From Sulfitobacter sp. 20_GPM-1509m (GTDB taxonomy: Bacteria; Pseudomonadota; Alphaproteobacteria; Rhodobacterales; Rhodobacteraceae): 64,000 nt of DNA. Below, in pieces: positions 55,904 through 63,795 of this stretch. Numbering within the stretch: the first letter of the stretch is position 1; the number at the start of each line of letters is the position of its first letter. The notes beneath the pieces were generated by a model. It was given only the letters and a program-made list of their open reading frames with translations. It was not told the origin of the DNA and made no database searches. The stretch lies in NCBI RefSeq assembly GCF_000620505.1, contig NZ_JIBC01000007.1, positions 124,001 through 188,000 of the forward strand. The letters are read 5' to 3'. The translations under genes and the position numbers were made by a program.

Positions 55904-56794
55904 ATGTCCAAGACCGCAGACCAACACGCACAAATGCACACCGGCGCAGGCTTTATCGCCGCCCTGGACCAATCTGGCGGGTCGACCCCCAAGGCGCTGG
56001 GGCTCTACGGCGTGGATTCCAACGACTATGACAGCGAAGAAGCCATGTTCGCCGAAATCCAGAAGATGCGCGAGCGGATCATTCTGGCGGATGACTTCAC
56101 CGGCAAGAAGGTGATCGGTGCGATCCTGTTTGAGCGCACCATGGGCGAGAGCATCGAAGGCAAGAAAGTGCCCGACTACCTGTGGGAAAACTGCAATGTC
56201 GTGCCCTTCCTGAAGATCGACAAAGGTCTGGAAGACGAGGCAAACGGCGTGCAATTGATGAAGCCGATGCCGACATTGGACACGACCCTGCAAGCCGCGG
56301 CCAAGGCGGGCATCTATGGAACCAAGGAACGTTCGGTCGTGAATGTGGCCAATGCGGACGGGATCGAACAGGTCGTGGCCCAGCAGTTCGAGGTCGCGCG
56401 CCAGGTGATCGCCGCCGGTCTGGTGCCGATTATTGAACCCGAGGTGAACATTCATTCGGAGAGCAAGGCAGAAGCCGAGGACATGCTGAAGGCGGCCCTT
56501 CTGAAGCATCTGGACACGTTGGGGGACAGTGACAACGTGATGTTGAAACTGACCATTCCGAACGTCGCAGGGCTGTATGACGATCTGGCCGATCATGCCC
56601 GCGTGGTGCGGGTTGTGGCGCTTTCTGGCGGGTACAGCACCGATGTGGCCTGCGAAAAGCTGAGCCAGAACACCAAGATGATCGCCAGCTTCAGCCGCGC
56701 GCTGACCGAAGGGTTGCAGCGCGCCATGTCCGATGCCGAGTTCAACACTGCACTGGGCACCAACATCGACAAGATTTACCGCGCGTCGATCTGA
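55904..56794 (+). CDS. Fructose-bisphosphate aldolase class I
   Basis: 296 residues from MSKTADQHAQMHTGAGFIAA, chosen over an in-frame ATG eleven codons upstream. Features: ALDQSGGSTPKAL, the Schiff-base lysine in VMLKLTIPNVAG, and IIEPEVNIHS. Class I, metal-independent, cytoplasmic; acts in glycolysis/gluconeogenesis. Single gene with a terminator directly after it. Confidence 0.93.
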   Translation: MSKTADQHAQMHTGAGFIAALDQSGGSTPKALGLYGVDSNDYDSEEAMFAEIQKMRERIILADDFTGKKVIGAILFERTMGESIEGKKVPDYLWENCNVVPFLKIDKGLEDEANGVQLMKPMPTLDTTLQAAAKAGIYGTKERSVVNVANADGIEQVVAQQFEVARQVIAAGLVPIIEPEVNIHSESKAEAEDMLKAALLKHLDTLGDSDNVMLKLTIPNVAGLYDDLADHARVVRVVALSGGYSTDVACEKLSQNTKMIASFSRALTEGLQRAMSDAEFNTALGTNIDKIYRASI

Positions 56795-56796
56795 AG

Positions 56797-56847
56797 AAAG
56801 GGAAAATAGCGCGCTATTTTCCTTTGGGTTTTTCAGTCTGAAAAACC
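56797..56847. terminator. Back-to-back terminator hairpins between aldolase and the 78-residue gene
   Basis: Palindrome GGAAAATAGC/GCGCTATTTTCC (56801-56822) is followed by TTTGGGTTTTT, serving the aldolase on the plus strand. Next to it GGTTTTTCAG-T-CTGAAAAACC (56827-56847) is a second near-perfect inverted repeat beside the stop of the convergent gene. Confidence 0.75.
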
Positions 56848-56848
56848 A

Positions 56849-57085
56849 TCAAAACAGGACGCGGATCGGTTCATTGTTGCAAAAGACGATAAACTGACCC
56901 GCGTTCTCGATGGCATGATAGCCACGCCGCTGCACTTCACGCAAAAATGCATCGCGGCCCACGTAACGCTCTATGTCACGGATCTTGCGGCGGATGACCG
57001 CGCCGCGACGGGCCGCCTGTGTGCTGAAAATTTCCAGTACGTATCGGTCGGGGCTAAAAGGGCCATGGGGGTGAAACTCTGACAT
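56849..57085 (-). CDS. Small conserved-looking protein, 78 residues, unknown
   Basis: MSEFHPHGPFSPDRYVLEIF, then STQAARRGAVIRRKIRDIER and a C-terminal EVQRRGYHAIENAGQFIVFC ending NEPIRVLF. Basic N-terminal half, no membrane segment. It follows the ribbon-helix-helix gene by 23 bp on the same strand and so belongs to the fumC unit. No family recognised. Confidence 0.65.
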   Translation of the reverse strand: MSEFHPHGPFSPDRYVLEIFSTQAARRGAVIRRKIRDIERYVGRDAFLREVQRRGYHAIENAGQFIVFCNNEPIRVLF

Positions 57086-57108
57086 GCCGTCAGATCAGCA
57101 GACCGTGG

Positions 57109-57327
57109 TTAACGCCCGGTTAATTCGTGGAAGACAAACAACCGGATCGACGAGGCCAACCCCACATCCGGGTCGCGTGCATCGTCAATCTCGGCCGCCA
57201 GCGCGTTGATCGGCTGGCCTCGCGTCGCGGCAATATCACGAAACGCCCGCCAGAACGCATCTTCCAGTGACACAGACGTGCGGTGCCCGTGCAGGGTCAG
57301 CGACCGTTTGACGGGCCGGCCGCTCAT
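57109..57327 (-). CDS. Ribbon-helix-helix domain protein
   Basis: 72 residues. MSGRPVKRSLTLHGHRTSVS gives a beta strand for DNA contact; LEDAFWRAFRDIAATRGQPI and NALAAEIDDAR form the two helices, as in RHH_4-type (PF13467) proteins. It may be a dimeric repressor of its own operon. The ATG overlaps the DUF4169 stop. Confidence 0.8.
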   Translation of the reverse strand: MSGRPVKRSLTLHGHRTSVSLEDAFWRAFRDIAATRGQPINALAAEIDDARDPDVGLASSIRLFVFHELTGR

Positions 57328-57500
57328 GGTTCGCGTTTGTGGTTGTCCAGCACGCGCACGGCCCGGTCGGCCTCTTTGCGCGCGCTGTCTTTCTGCGCCT
57401 TGGTGCGCCCGAACTTTACCGCATTTTCATCGGCCCGCGCGGATTTCTCGGCGCGGGCTTTGGCCTTGCGGGCCTTGTTCAGGTTCACCGGCGTGACCAT
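57324..57500 (-). CDS. DUF4169 family protein
   Basis: 58 residues, below common length cut-offs: MVTPVNLNKARKAKARAEKS, then ARADENAVKFGRTKAQKDSA and RKEADRAVRVLDNHKREP. Highly charged, helical, Lys/Arg/Ala-rich; this matches DUF4169. Starts 4 bp after the fumC stop and ends in an ATGA with the RHH gene, so all are cotranslated from the fumC message. Confidence 0.85.
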   Translation of the reverse strand: MVTPVNLNKARKAKARAEKSARADENAVKFGRTKAQKDSARKEADRAVRVLDNHKREP

Positions 57501-57504
57501 AGGC

Positions 57505-58896
57505 CTACTTCGGCCCGATCATGTTTTCGGGACGCACCACGCGGTCGAATTCCTCCGCATCGACAAATCCCAGCGCAATCGCTTCTTCTTTCAGCGTTGT
57601 GCCGTTCTTGTGCGCGGTCTTGGCGACCTTGGTGGCGTTGTCATAGCCGATGGTGGGTGCCAATGCGGTGACCAGCATCAGCGATTCCTTCATCAGCTTG
57701 TCGATCCGCGCGGTGTTTGCCTGCGTGCCGACCACCATGTTGTCGGTAAAGCTGCCCGCCGCGTCGCCCAGCAATTGCATGGACTGGATCACGTTATAGC
57801 TCATCATCGGGTTGTAGACGTTCAGTTCGAAATGGCCCTGCGATCCGGCAAAGCCGACGGCGGCGTCATTGCCCATGACCTGGGCGCAGACCATTGTCAG
57901 CGCTTCGGCCTGGGTCGGATTTACCTTGCCGGGCATGATCGACGATCCAGGCTCGTTCTCTGGCAAGATCAGCTCGCCCAGACCGGAGCGGGGGCCGGAA
58001 CCGAGGAAGCGCATGTCGTTGGCGATCTTGAACAGCGACGCGGCAACGGTTTTCAGCGCACCCGAGAACATGACCATCGCGTCATGGGCGGCCAGCGCCT
58101 CGAACTTGTTCGGGGCTGTGACGAAGGGCAGGCCGGTGATCTCGGCAATCTCGGCTGCAACCTTTTCGGCAAAGCCCTTGCGGGTGTTCAGGCCGGTGCC
58201 GACGGCTGTGCCGCCCTGGGCCAGTTCGTAAATGTCGGGCAGACAGGCCTCGACACGCGCGATGCCCTTGGCGACCTGATGCGCGTAGCCGCCGAATTCC
58301 TGGCCCAGCGTCAGCGGGGTGGCATCCTGCGTGTGGGTGCGGCCGATCTTGATGATGTCCTTGAACTCTTCGGACTTGGCTGCCAGTGCGGCGTGCAGCT
58401 TGCGCAGGCCCGGCAGCAGCGTGTCGCGGGCAACCATCCCAATGGCCACGTGCATCGCCGTGGGGAACGTGTCGTTCGACGACTGACCCATGTTGCAGTG
58501 ATCGTTGGGGTGGACGGGCTTTTTAGAACCCATCTCGCCGCCCATGATCTCGATCGCGCGGTTCGAGATGACCTCGTTCGCGTTCATGTTCGACTGTGTG
58601 CCGGATCCGGTCTGCCAGACGACCAGCGGAAAGTTGTCATCGAACTTGCCGTCGATCACTTCCTGCGCCGCCTGGTCGATGGCGGGGGCCAGATCCGCAT
58701 CCAGATCGCCGAACTCCAGGTTCACTGCAGCACAGGCTTTCTTGATCACGCCCAGCGCGCGCACGATGGCGACGGGCTGTTTTTCCCAACCGATGGGAAA
58801 GTTCATGATCGAGCGTTGCGTCTGCGCGCCCCAATATTTGTCCGATGGGACCTCAAGAGGGCCGAAGCTGTCGGTTTCGGTGCGGGTTTGGGACAT
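57505..58896 (-). CDS. fumC: Fumarate hydratase class II
   Basis: 463 residues. Signatures: [29 protein letters not shown] and the catalytic loop [11 protein letters not shown]. Oxygen-stable, iron-free fumarase of the TCA cycle. It leads a minus-strand unit fumC-DUF4169-RHH-78-residue protein. Upstream 58897-59120 (224 bp) holds only promoter-type sequence. Confidence 0.96.
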   Translation of the reverse strand: MSQTRTETDSFGPLEVPSDKYWGAQTQRSIMNFPIGWEKQPVAIVRALGVIKKACAAVNLEFGDLDADLAPAIDQAAQEVIDGKFDDNFPLVVWQTGSGTQSNMNANEVISNRAIEIMGGEMGSKKPVHPNDHCNMGQSSNDTFPTAMHVAIGMVARDTLLPGLRKLHAALAAKSEEFKDIIKIGRTHTQDATPLTLGQEFGGYAHQVAKGIARVEACLPDIYELAQGGTAVGTGLNTRKGFAEKVAAEIAEITGLPFVTAPNKFEALAAHDAMVMFSGALKTVAASLFKIANDMRFLGSGPRSGLGELILPENEPGSSIMPGKVNPTQAEALTMVCAQVMGNDAAVGFAGSQGHFELNVYNPMMSYNVIQSMQLLGDAAGSFTDNMVVGTQANTARIDKLMKESLMLVTALAPTIGYDNATKVAKTAHKNGTTLKEEAIALGFVDAEEFDRVVRPENMIGPK

Positions 58897-59120
58897 GGGT
58901 AGGCTCCGGGCTTGTGAAATGTCACGCAGGGTGTACCGCCATGGCCGCGCTGGTGCAATTGGGCAATGTCCGTGTTAGCGGCTGACTTGCACGGCATTGT
59001 GTGCCCAAACCTTGTAGAAGCGGCCAGATGTGGCACATCACCTGTGGCGGCCCGCGCACCGGACCCTATATATGACATCAGGGCACCGAACATTACGTGC
59101 CCCTTCTGAAAGGACAGACC

Positions 59121-59690
59121 ATGACGCGCAGCGCCGCCCTTACCTTCAACGCTGTCACACGCCTGCATTTGCTGGCGGGGCTGACATTGCTGGCGTTGCT
59201 GTCGTTTGCCATGCCCGCACGGGCCGACATCAGCAAGTTTATTGGGTCCTACAAAGGCTCTGCCGATGTGCTGTCTGCGGATGGGAGCGTGCAACCCCGC
59301 GACATGAGCGTCGAAATCGGGGCCTCTGACAAAGGGTTCACCGTGCGCTGGACGTCAACGCGCACCCGCGACGATGGCACTGAAAGATCGAAATCCTACG
59401 CGATCCGGTTTATTCCCAGCGAACGCAAGGGAATCTACGCCGCCGCCATGGGCCGCAACGTGTTCGGTCACGATGTCCAGCTCGACCCGATGCAGGGCGA
59501 ACCCTATGTCTGGGCGCGGCTCAGCGGCGACACGCTGTCGGTCTATTCGCTGTTTGTCACGGACGAGGGTGGATATGAGATCCAGCAATATGACCGTACC
59601 CTGGTGGATGAAGGGCTGCGCCTGAAATTCCAGCGACTGCGCAACGGCGCGCCGCTGCGGTCGGTTACAACGGTTCTGAAGCGTCAATAG
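59121..59690 (+). CDS. Exported protein of unknown function
   Basis: 189 residues; start MTRSAALTFNAVTRLHLLAG with GAAAGGAC upstream. Signal peptide to about residue 36 (LTLLALLSFAMPARA), then a beta-rich domain: DISKFIGSYKGSADVLSADG, VEIGASDKGFTVRWTSTRTR and LSGDTLSVYSLFVTDEGGYE. Likely periplasmic, lipocalin-like by strand pattern only. Convergent with the Nudix gene. Confidence 0.7.
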   Translation: MTRSAALTFNAVTRLHLLAGLTLLALLSFAMPARADISKFIGSYKGSADVLSADGSVQPRDMSVEIGASDKGFTVRWTSTRTRDDGTERSKSYAIRFIPSERKGIYAAAMGRNVFGHDVQLDPMQGEPYVWARLSGDTLSVYSLFVTDEGGYEIQQYDRTLVDEGLRLKFQRLRNGAPLRSVTTVLKRQ

Positions 59691-59696
59691 GGCGTT

Positions 59697-60131
59697 TCAG
59701 CCAGCCACTTGCGCCATGGCACCCATGGCTTTCGTGACCACGCTGTCGACATGTTCGCTGGTGGCAAGCTGTCGGGTCAGCACGTCGGTCACGGGCACCC
59801 AACGTGCATCACTGACATCGTCATTGGCCACTGGCACGCCGCTGACATAGGCGCACAGCACAGCGGCCAGCAAAAAGTGGAACTGCACGGCACCGCTGTC
59901 GTCACGTAGGATCACGTCAATATTGGTAAGATAGTCCACGGCACGCCCGGTCACGCCGGTTTCTTCGTGCAATTCACGCACAGCCGCATCCAGCGTTGGC
60001 TCGCCCAGCTCCACATGCCCGCCAGGAAAGCCCCAAAGTCCGGCATCCGGTTCGTTCCTGCGCTGGACCAGCAGAACATTATTATCGCGGATCACAACGG
60101 CAAGTGCGGCAAGTTTGGGCGCTTTCAGCAT
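59697..60131 (-). CDS. Nudix hydrolase
   Basis: 144 residues. The Nudix box is GGHVELGEPTLDAAVRELHE continuing ETGV (GX5EX7REUXEEXGU). It hydrolyses a nucleoside diphosphate linked to X; ADP-ribose or NADH type enzymes are possible. Start MLKAPKLAALAVVIRDNNVL. It may be cotranscribed with sspB, 36 bp upstream. Confidence 0.9.
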   Translation of the reverse strand: MLKAPKLAALAVVIRDNNVLLVQRRNEPDAGLWGFPGGHVELGEPTLDAAVRELHEETGVTGRAVDYLTNIDVILRDDSGAVQFHFLLAAVLCAYVSGVPVANDDVSDARWVPVTDVLTRQLATSEHVDSVVTKAMGAMAQVAG

Positions 60132-60167
60132 GATATCACGGGTCTCTGGCGCAGTGCCATCCGCACC

Positions 60168-60680
60168 TCAGTGTTTGCGGAAACTGTCCAGCGACACCAC
60201 GTCGGCGTCTTTCTTTCCGGGTTTCTTTTTGGCGTCAGAGTGATCGGTGTGCTCGATAGGAGCGGGGACAACCTCGTGTTTGTCCTGATCAGCCGGAGTG
60301 GCAAGCAGATCGTCCCCGTCCGTGGCGTCCTGGCTTTCAAAGCGCAGGCCGAACTCTACCGAAGGGTCAACGAAGGTCTTGATCGCGTCATAGGGGATAT
60401 ACAGCGGCTCGGGCGCATCACCAAAGTTCAGGGTGATCGAAAAGCCGTCATCGGTCACTTCCAGCTTGTCGTACCAGTGCTGCATAACCACGGTCATTTC
60501 GCCGGGATAGCGGTCTGACAGCCAGTCGGCCAGCTCTGCGTCGGGGTGGCTGGTGTCAAAAGTGATAAAGAAATGATGCGCTCCGGGCAGACCGTTGTCT
60601 GCCACGTCCTGCAAGACCTTGCGGATCAGACCCCGCATCGCGTCATGCATCAGATTGCCATAGTCAATGTTTCGGCCCAT
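60168..60680 (-). CDS. sspB: SspB-type ClpXP adaptor (alphaproteobacterial form)
   Basis: 170 residues. MGRNIDYGNLMHDAMRGLIR and HHFFITFDTSHPDAELADWL are hallmarks of alpha-SspB, as is the ssrA-tag-binding core MTVVMQHWYDKLEV. A long charged linker ends in DVVSLDSFRKH, the ClpX-binding tail. It delivers tmRNA-tagged proteins to ClpXP; the ssrA gene itself lies 1.5 kb away in this window. Confidence 0.93.
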   Translation of the reverse strand: MGRNIDYGNLMHDAMRGLIRKVLQDVADNGLPGAHHFFITFDTSHPDAELADWLSDRYPGEMTVVMQHWYDKLEVTDDGFSITLNFGDAPEPLYIPYDAIKTFVDPSVEFGLRFESQDATDGDDLLATPADQDKHEVVPAPIEHTDHSDAKKKPGKKDADVVSLDSFRKH

Positions 60681-60758
60681 GCGCGTGTCTTATAGCCCCT
60701 GTATTTCGTTGAGGGTGATCATATAAGTTTTGCGACCAAGCGAAAGGGGTGTCCAGTA

Positions 60759-62012
60759 TTATCCGCCGATCACCCCCACAAGCAGCCCGGCCGTGGCGGA
60801 GATTGCCAGCGTGGCGGGCAGGCCCAGACGCAGGCGCAACAACAAAAGCGCGGCCAGCAGGGTCAGGCCAAGGGCGGTCACGTTCAACGTGGCAAGGTCC
60901 GGCAGGGGCATCGCGCCCAAGCTGCGCACTGTGCCAAACAACACATGCAGGGCAAACCACACCGACAGGTTCAGGATAACGCCGACGACGGCGGCGGTGA
61001 TCGCCTGAAGGGCTGCGGCCAGACGTGGGCGGGCGGACAATGTGTCAAGGTAAGGTCCGGCAAGGAAAATCCATAGAAAACAGGGGGTAAATGTAACCCA
61101 GAGTGCCAGAACCCCCGCCAGAATCGCCATGGTCGCGCCACCTTGGGCAAAGCCTGCAAGCAGGGCGACGAATTCGGTCACCAGAATCAGCGGCCCCGGC
61201 GTGGTTTCGGCCAGCCCCAGTGCGTCGATCATCTGGCCTGTGTCGATCCAGCCGAAATCCTGAACCACCGTTTGCGTCATATAGGCCAGCACGGCGTAGG
61301 CCCCGCCAAAGGTGACGACGGCCAGCTTGGAAAAGAACAGGCCCAGTTGCAGCAGGAAATCCTGATCCAGCATCCAGACCAGCGCCAGCGGCGCGGCCCA
61401 GAGCAGGCCCCAGATCACGAGCGTTCTGCCGGGATGGTTCCGGGTGGCGGATGGGATCGGTTGGGGGGCTGTCGCCCCTGCGCGCCATACGCCGAAAAGT
61501 CCCGCGCCAAGGATCAGCAGCGGGTAGGGCACGCCGAACGCAAACAGACCAAGGAACGCCAGCCCCGCCAGCATCCATGCCGCCGGATCCTTCAACGCCT
61601 TGCCACTCACCCGCAGCAGGGCCTGAACCACCACCACGATGACCGCGGCCTTGATGCCGACAAATGTCGCCTGCACCAGCGGCAATGCACCAAAATGCAC
61701 ATATCCCAGGGCCAGCGCCATGATCACCACGGCCCCCGGCAACACGAACAGCAGCCCGCCCAGCAGACCACCCGCGACCCCGCGCAAGCGCCAGCCTGCA
61801 TAGGTGGCCAGTTGCATCGCCTCGGGGCCGGGCAGCAACATGCACAGGGACAGCGCGCGCAGATAGTCCTGTTCGCTCAGCCATTTGTGGCGCTCGACCA
61901 ACTCGGAATGCATCAGGGCAATCTGTGCTGCCGGGCCGCCAAAGCTCAGCACTCCAATGCGGCCGAACACACGAAACATTTCGGCAAGGCCGGGAGGATG
62001 GGGTGCGGGCAC
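60759..62012 (-). CDS. chrA: Chromate transporter family protein ChrA (two-domain)
   Basis: 417 residues if it starts at the GTG at 62012 (VPAPHPPGLAEMFRVFGRIG); an ATG 21 codons upstream has no family support. Two CHR halves with VLSFGGPAAQIALMH and VVTFGGAYAVLAYM, each followed by PGP-type turns (LLPGPEAMQ, TTPGPLILV). About ten membrane helices. The family is a chromate efflux system or related anion carrier; chromate is not proven here. Confidence 0.88.
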   Translation of the reverse strand: MPAPHPPGLAEMFRVFGRIGVLSFGGPAAQIALMHSELVERHKWLSEQDYLRALSLCMLLPGPEAMQLATYAGWRLRGVAGGLLGGLLFVLPGAVVIMALALGYVHFGALPLVQATFVGIKAAVIVVVVQALLRVSGKALKDPAAWMLAGLAFLGLFAFGVPYPLLILGAGLFGVWRAGATAPQPIPSATRNHPGRTLVIWGLLWAAPLALVWMLDQDFLLQLGLFFSKLAVVTFGGAYAVLAYMTQTVVQDFGWIDTGQMIDALGLAETTPGPLILVTEFVALLAGFAQGGATMAILAGVLALWVTFTPCFLWIFLAGPYLDTLSARPRLAAALQAITAAVVGVILNLSVWFALHVLFGTVRSLGAMPLPDLATLNVTALGLTLLAALLLLRLRLGLPATLAISATAGLLVGVIGG

Positions 62013-62139
62013 GGCAACGGTCCTGTCCAAGGGGGCGCAGCACCCCGTCCGGGGCAGTCTGTGCGCACAGGACAAGCATCTGTCAACCGCAACAGGGACG
62101 CGGCGCAGCGGTTATAAATATGGATGATATGAGAGGAAA

Positions 62140-62455
62140 GTGCAGGCTTCTGTTGCCAGGTGCCTGCGAACCCCGCCTTACGCTGCTAGGCGCAAGGACT
62201 TAATTTTCGATGTAGGTTACAGCTTACGCTGCAACTGCCATCGGAGCACGATTGTCATTTGCAATTGTACAGTTTTCGCCGATAACGGTGGCAGACAGCC
62301 GAGACAAAGCAATACCCCTTTAGACGTTCGTCGATCCTATTTCGTCCCCATGATCCCCAAATGAAGGATGTTTGGTGGAGACGCCGGGTACCGCCCCCGG
62401 GTCCGATCCGCTTATTACGAGCGCGTTTATGTCCATAGTCCCGAAGGACAACTTG
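62140..62455 (-). ncRNA. ssrA: Transfer-messenger RNA, two-piece permuted form (alpha-tmRNA); ends approximate
   Basis: On the minus strand the acceptor piece comes first and ends ...GGCGTCTCCACCA (CCA at 62373-62375). A 23-base spacer follows, then the mRNA-like piece begins at 62349 with GGGGACGAAATAGGATCGAC. The pieces pair as a tRNA-like acceptor stem GGGGACG/CGTCTCC with one GU pair. The T-arm GGACCCGGGGGC-like region precedes the CCA. The tag frame follows at 62224-62262, then a 3-prime hairpin GCAGGC/GCCTGC. This split, permuted layout is typical of alphaproteobacteria and needs processing of the spacer. It rescues stalled ribosomes; SspB and ClpXP remove tagged proteins. Confidence 0.92.
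62224..62262 (-). other. tmRNA proteolysis tag reading frame
   Basis: The resume codon GCA opens ANDNRAPMAVAA followed by TAA. Thirteen codons including the stop, ending in AVAA, the degradation signal read by ClpX/SspB. It lies inside ssrA and is not a separate gene. Confidence 0.9.
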
Positions 62456-62566
62456 AATATAGGGCGGCATGTTGTGTCTTGCAAGGGGGATGGCAGGAAA
62501 TCAACGGGTGATGTGGCGCATTAATATGGCGTCTCAGCGTATTGTTTTCAAACGTAAATAACAAGA

Positions 62567-62920
62567 TCAGCCAAGGTTGGCAACAATCAGCCACAGCGCC
62601 AGCGTTGCTTCGATCCCGCCAAAGACCAGCAGTTTCTTTATGGGTGGTTTGTCCAGAAACAACGACACAACCCGACCCGCAGCAGCCCCCGCATAGGCAA
62701 AGCCGACCATCGCATAGGCCAGCGGCGCATCCAGCCAGATCGCGGCCAACCCCGACACGACGAACAACCCACCGACCGAGGCACGCATTTCGCTCAGGCC
62801 CATGGTGCTGTTGGTTGGGGCCAGATCCAGCGTGTCGGCAGTATAGCGCGGGGCGATAAAGCCGAACAAGCCAAAGGCCACGGTGACAAGGGCGGCGATC
62901 ACGTTGAGAATGTCGATCAT
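62567..62920 (-). CDS. Small four-helix membrane protein (DUF4345-like)
   Basis: 117 residues from MIDILNVIAALVTVAFGLFG. Four hydrophobic segments: LNVIAALVTVAFGLFGFIA, SVGGLFVVSGLAAIWL, LAYAMVGFAYAGAAAG and VFGGIEATLALWLIVANLG. SEMRASVGGLF resembles DUF4345. The much longer open frame that contains it overlaps the DinB gene on the other strand and is rejected. Unknown function. Confidence 0.65.
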   Translation of the reverse strand: MIDILNVIAALVTVAFGLFGFIAPRYTADTLDLAPTNSTMGLSEMRASVGGLFVVSGLAAIWLDAPLAYAMVGFAYAGAAAGRVVSLFLDKPPIKKLLVFGGIEATLALWLIVANLG

Positions 62921-63151
62921 ACTGGGAGCTTTCGATCTGAAGTTGGAACATTGCAAAGATGATCTTGTCAGGCAGCAGGGCAAGGGCTGTTTTGCGCTGT
63001 GGACACGAGCGCAAGGCCAGGCGGGCCGCAACGTCGGGTCAAATCGCCATTTGTGCGTTTCTCTTTGTCTTGGGCTGGCATGTCTGGCAATTTCGCGGCA
63101 CGCTGATTCAGGGCGCCAAAAAAGCGCCCGTTCGATCGGAGGAACGTCGGG

Positions 63152-63658
63152 GTGATCGACAAAAACTATGTGACGACGATGGCACGCTATAATGCGTGGC
63201 AGAACAGCCAGTTGACGGCCATCGTGACCAAGATGGACCATGACGCTCTGGTGCAGGATCGCGGTGCGTTCTTCGGCTCGATCCTTGGCACATTGAACCA
63301 TCTGCTGTGGGGTGACCGGATGTGGTTGAGCCGGTTTGGAGCAGATGTCGACGCACCGGCACGCGGCGACACCACCAAGCTCACGCCGACCATTGCCGCC
63401 TGGAGCGCCGAGCGGTTTCAGGTCGATGGCCGGACGACGATCTGGGCCAAGGGCTTGCACAACATTGATCTGGCGGGGGATCTGTCGTGGTACTCCGGTG
63501 GTCACGACAAGACGCTGACGCGGCCCTTGGCGCTGTGCGTTGCGCATTTCTTCAACCACCAGACACACCATCGTGGACAGGTGCACGCGATGCTGACCGC
63601 TGCGGGGCAGGTGGCGCCGGTCAGCGATCTGGTGTTCATGGATGACAACGGAGCGTAA
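63152..63658 (+). CDS. DinB/DUF664 family protein
   Basis: 168 residues from a GTG at 63152 with GGAGGA eight bases upstream. Four-helix DinB fold: YVTTMARYNAWQNSQLTAIV, SILGTLNHLLWGDRMWLSRF and a final VAHFFNHQTHHRGQVHAML. The three metal-binding histidines are expected in NHLLWGD and HFFNHQTHHRGQ. DinB-like proteins are thiol-dependent metalloenzymes or DNA-damage-inducible proteins of unknown function. Confidence 0.88.
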   Translation: MIDKNYVTTMARYNAWQNSQLTAIVTKMDHDALVQDRGAFFGSILGTLNHLLWGDRMWLSRFGADVDAPARGDTTKLTPTIAAWSAERFQVDGRTTIWAKGLHNIDLAGDLSWYSGGHDKTLTRPLALCVAHFFNHQTHHRGQVHAMLTAAGQVAPVSDLVFMDDNGA

Positions 63659-63715
63659 CCAGCAGCCAACGGAACGCATGACAACGCGCATCGTTACACC
63701 GTGAGAGAGCGGGAC

Positions 63716-63765
63716 CGAGGGGGGCGACCCCGCGTGCGCCCCGGGAAATTTTTGAAACAGAGAAG
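63716..63765 (+). repeat. Terminator-like dispersed repeat, copy C
   Basis: GGGGCGACCCCG and CGTGCGCCCCGGG: a GGGGCG/CGCCCC stem, followed by GGGAAATTTTTG and AAACAGAGAAGG. It lies about 60 bp past the DinB stop and just before acuI. Same tail (CAGAGAA) as copies A and B. Confidence 0.6.
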
Positions 63766-63795
63766 GCAAAGGGCCTTCGGGAAGGACTGAGCAGT

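Noticed and set aside
54356-56596. 746-codon minus-strand frame opposite P450 and aldolase
   Set aside because: It spans two well-supported plus-strand genes and their intergenic gap and carries no recognisable domain.
57283-58902. 539-codon plus-strand frame opposite fumC
   Set aside because: Antisense shadow of fumC with His/Gly/Arg-rich composition.
62255-62470. 71-codon open frame inside ssrA
   Set aside because: It overlaps the tRNA-like parts of tmRNA and has no ribosome site.
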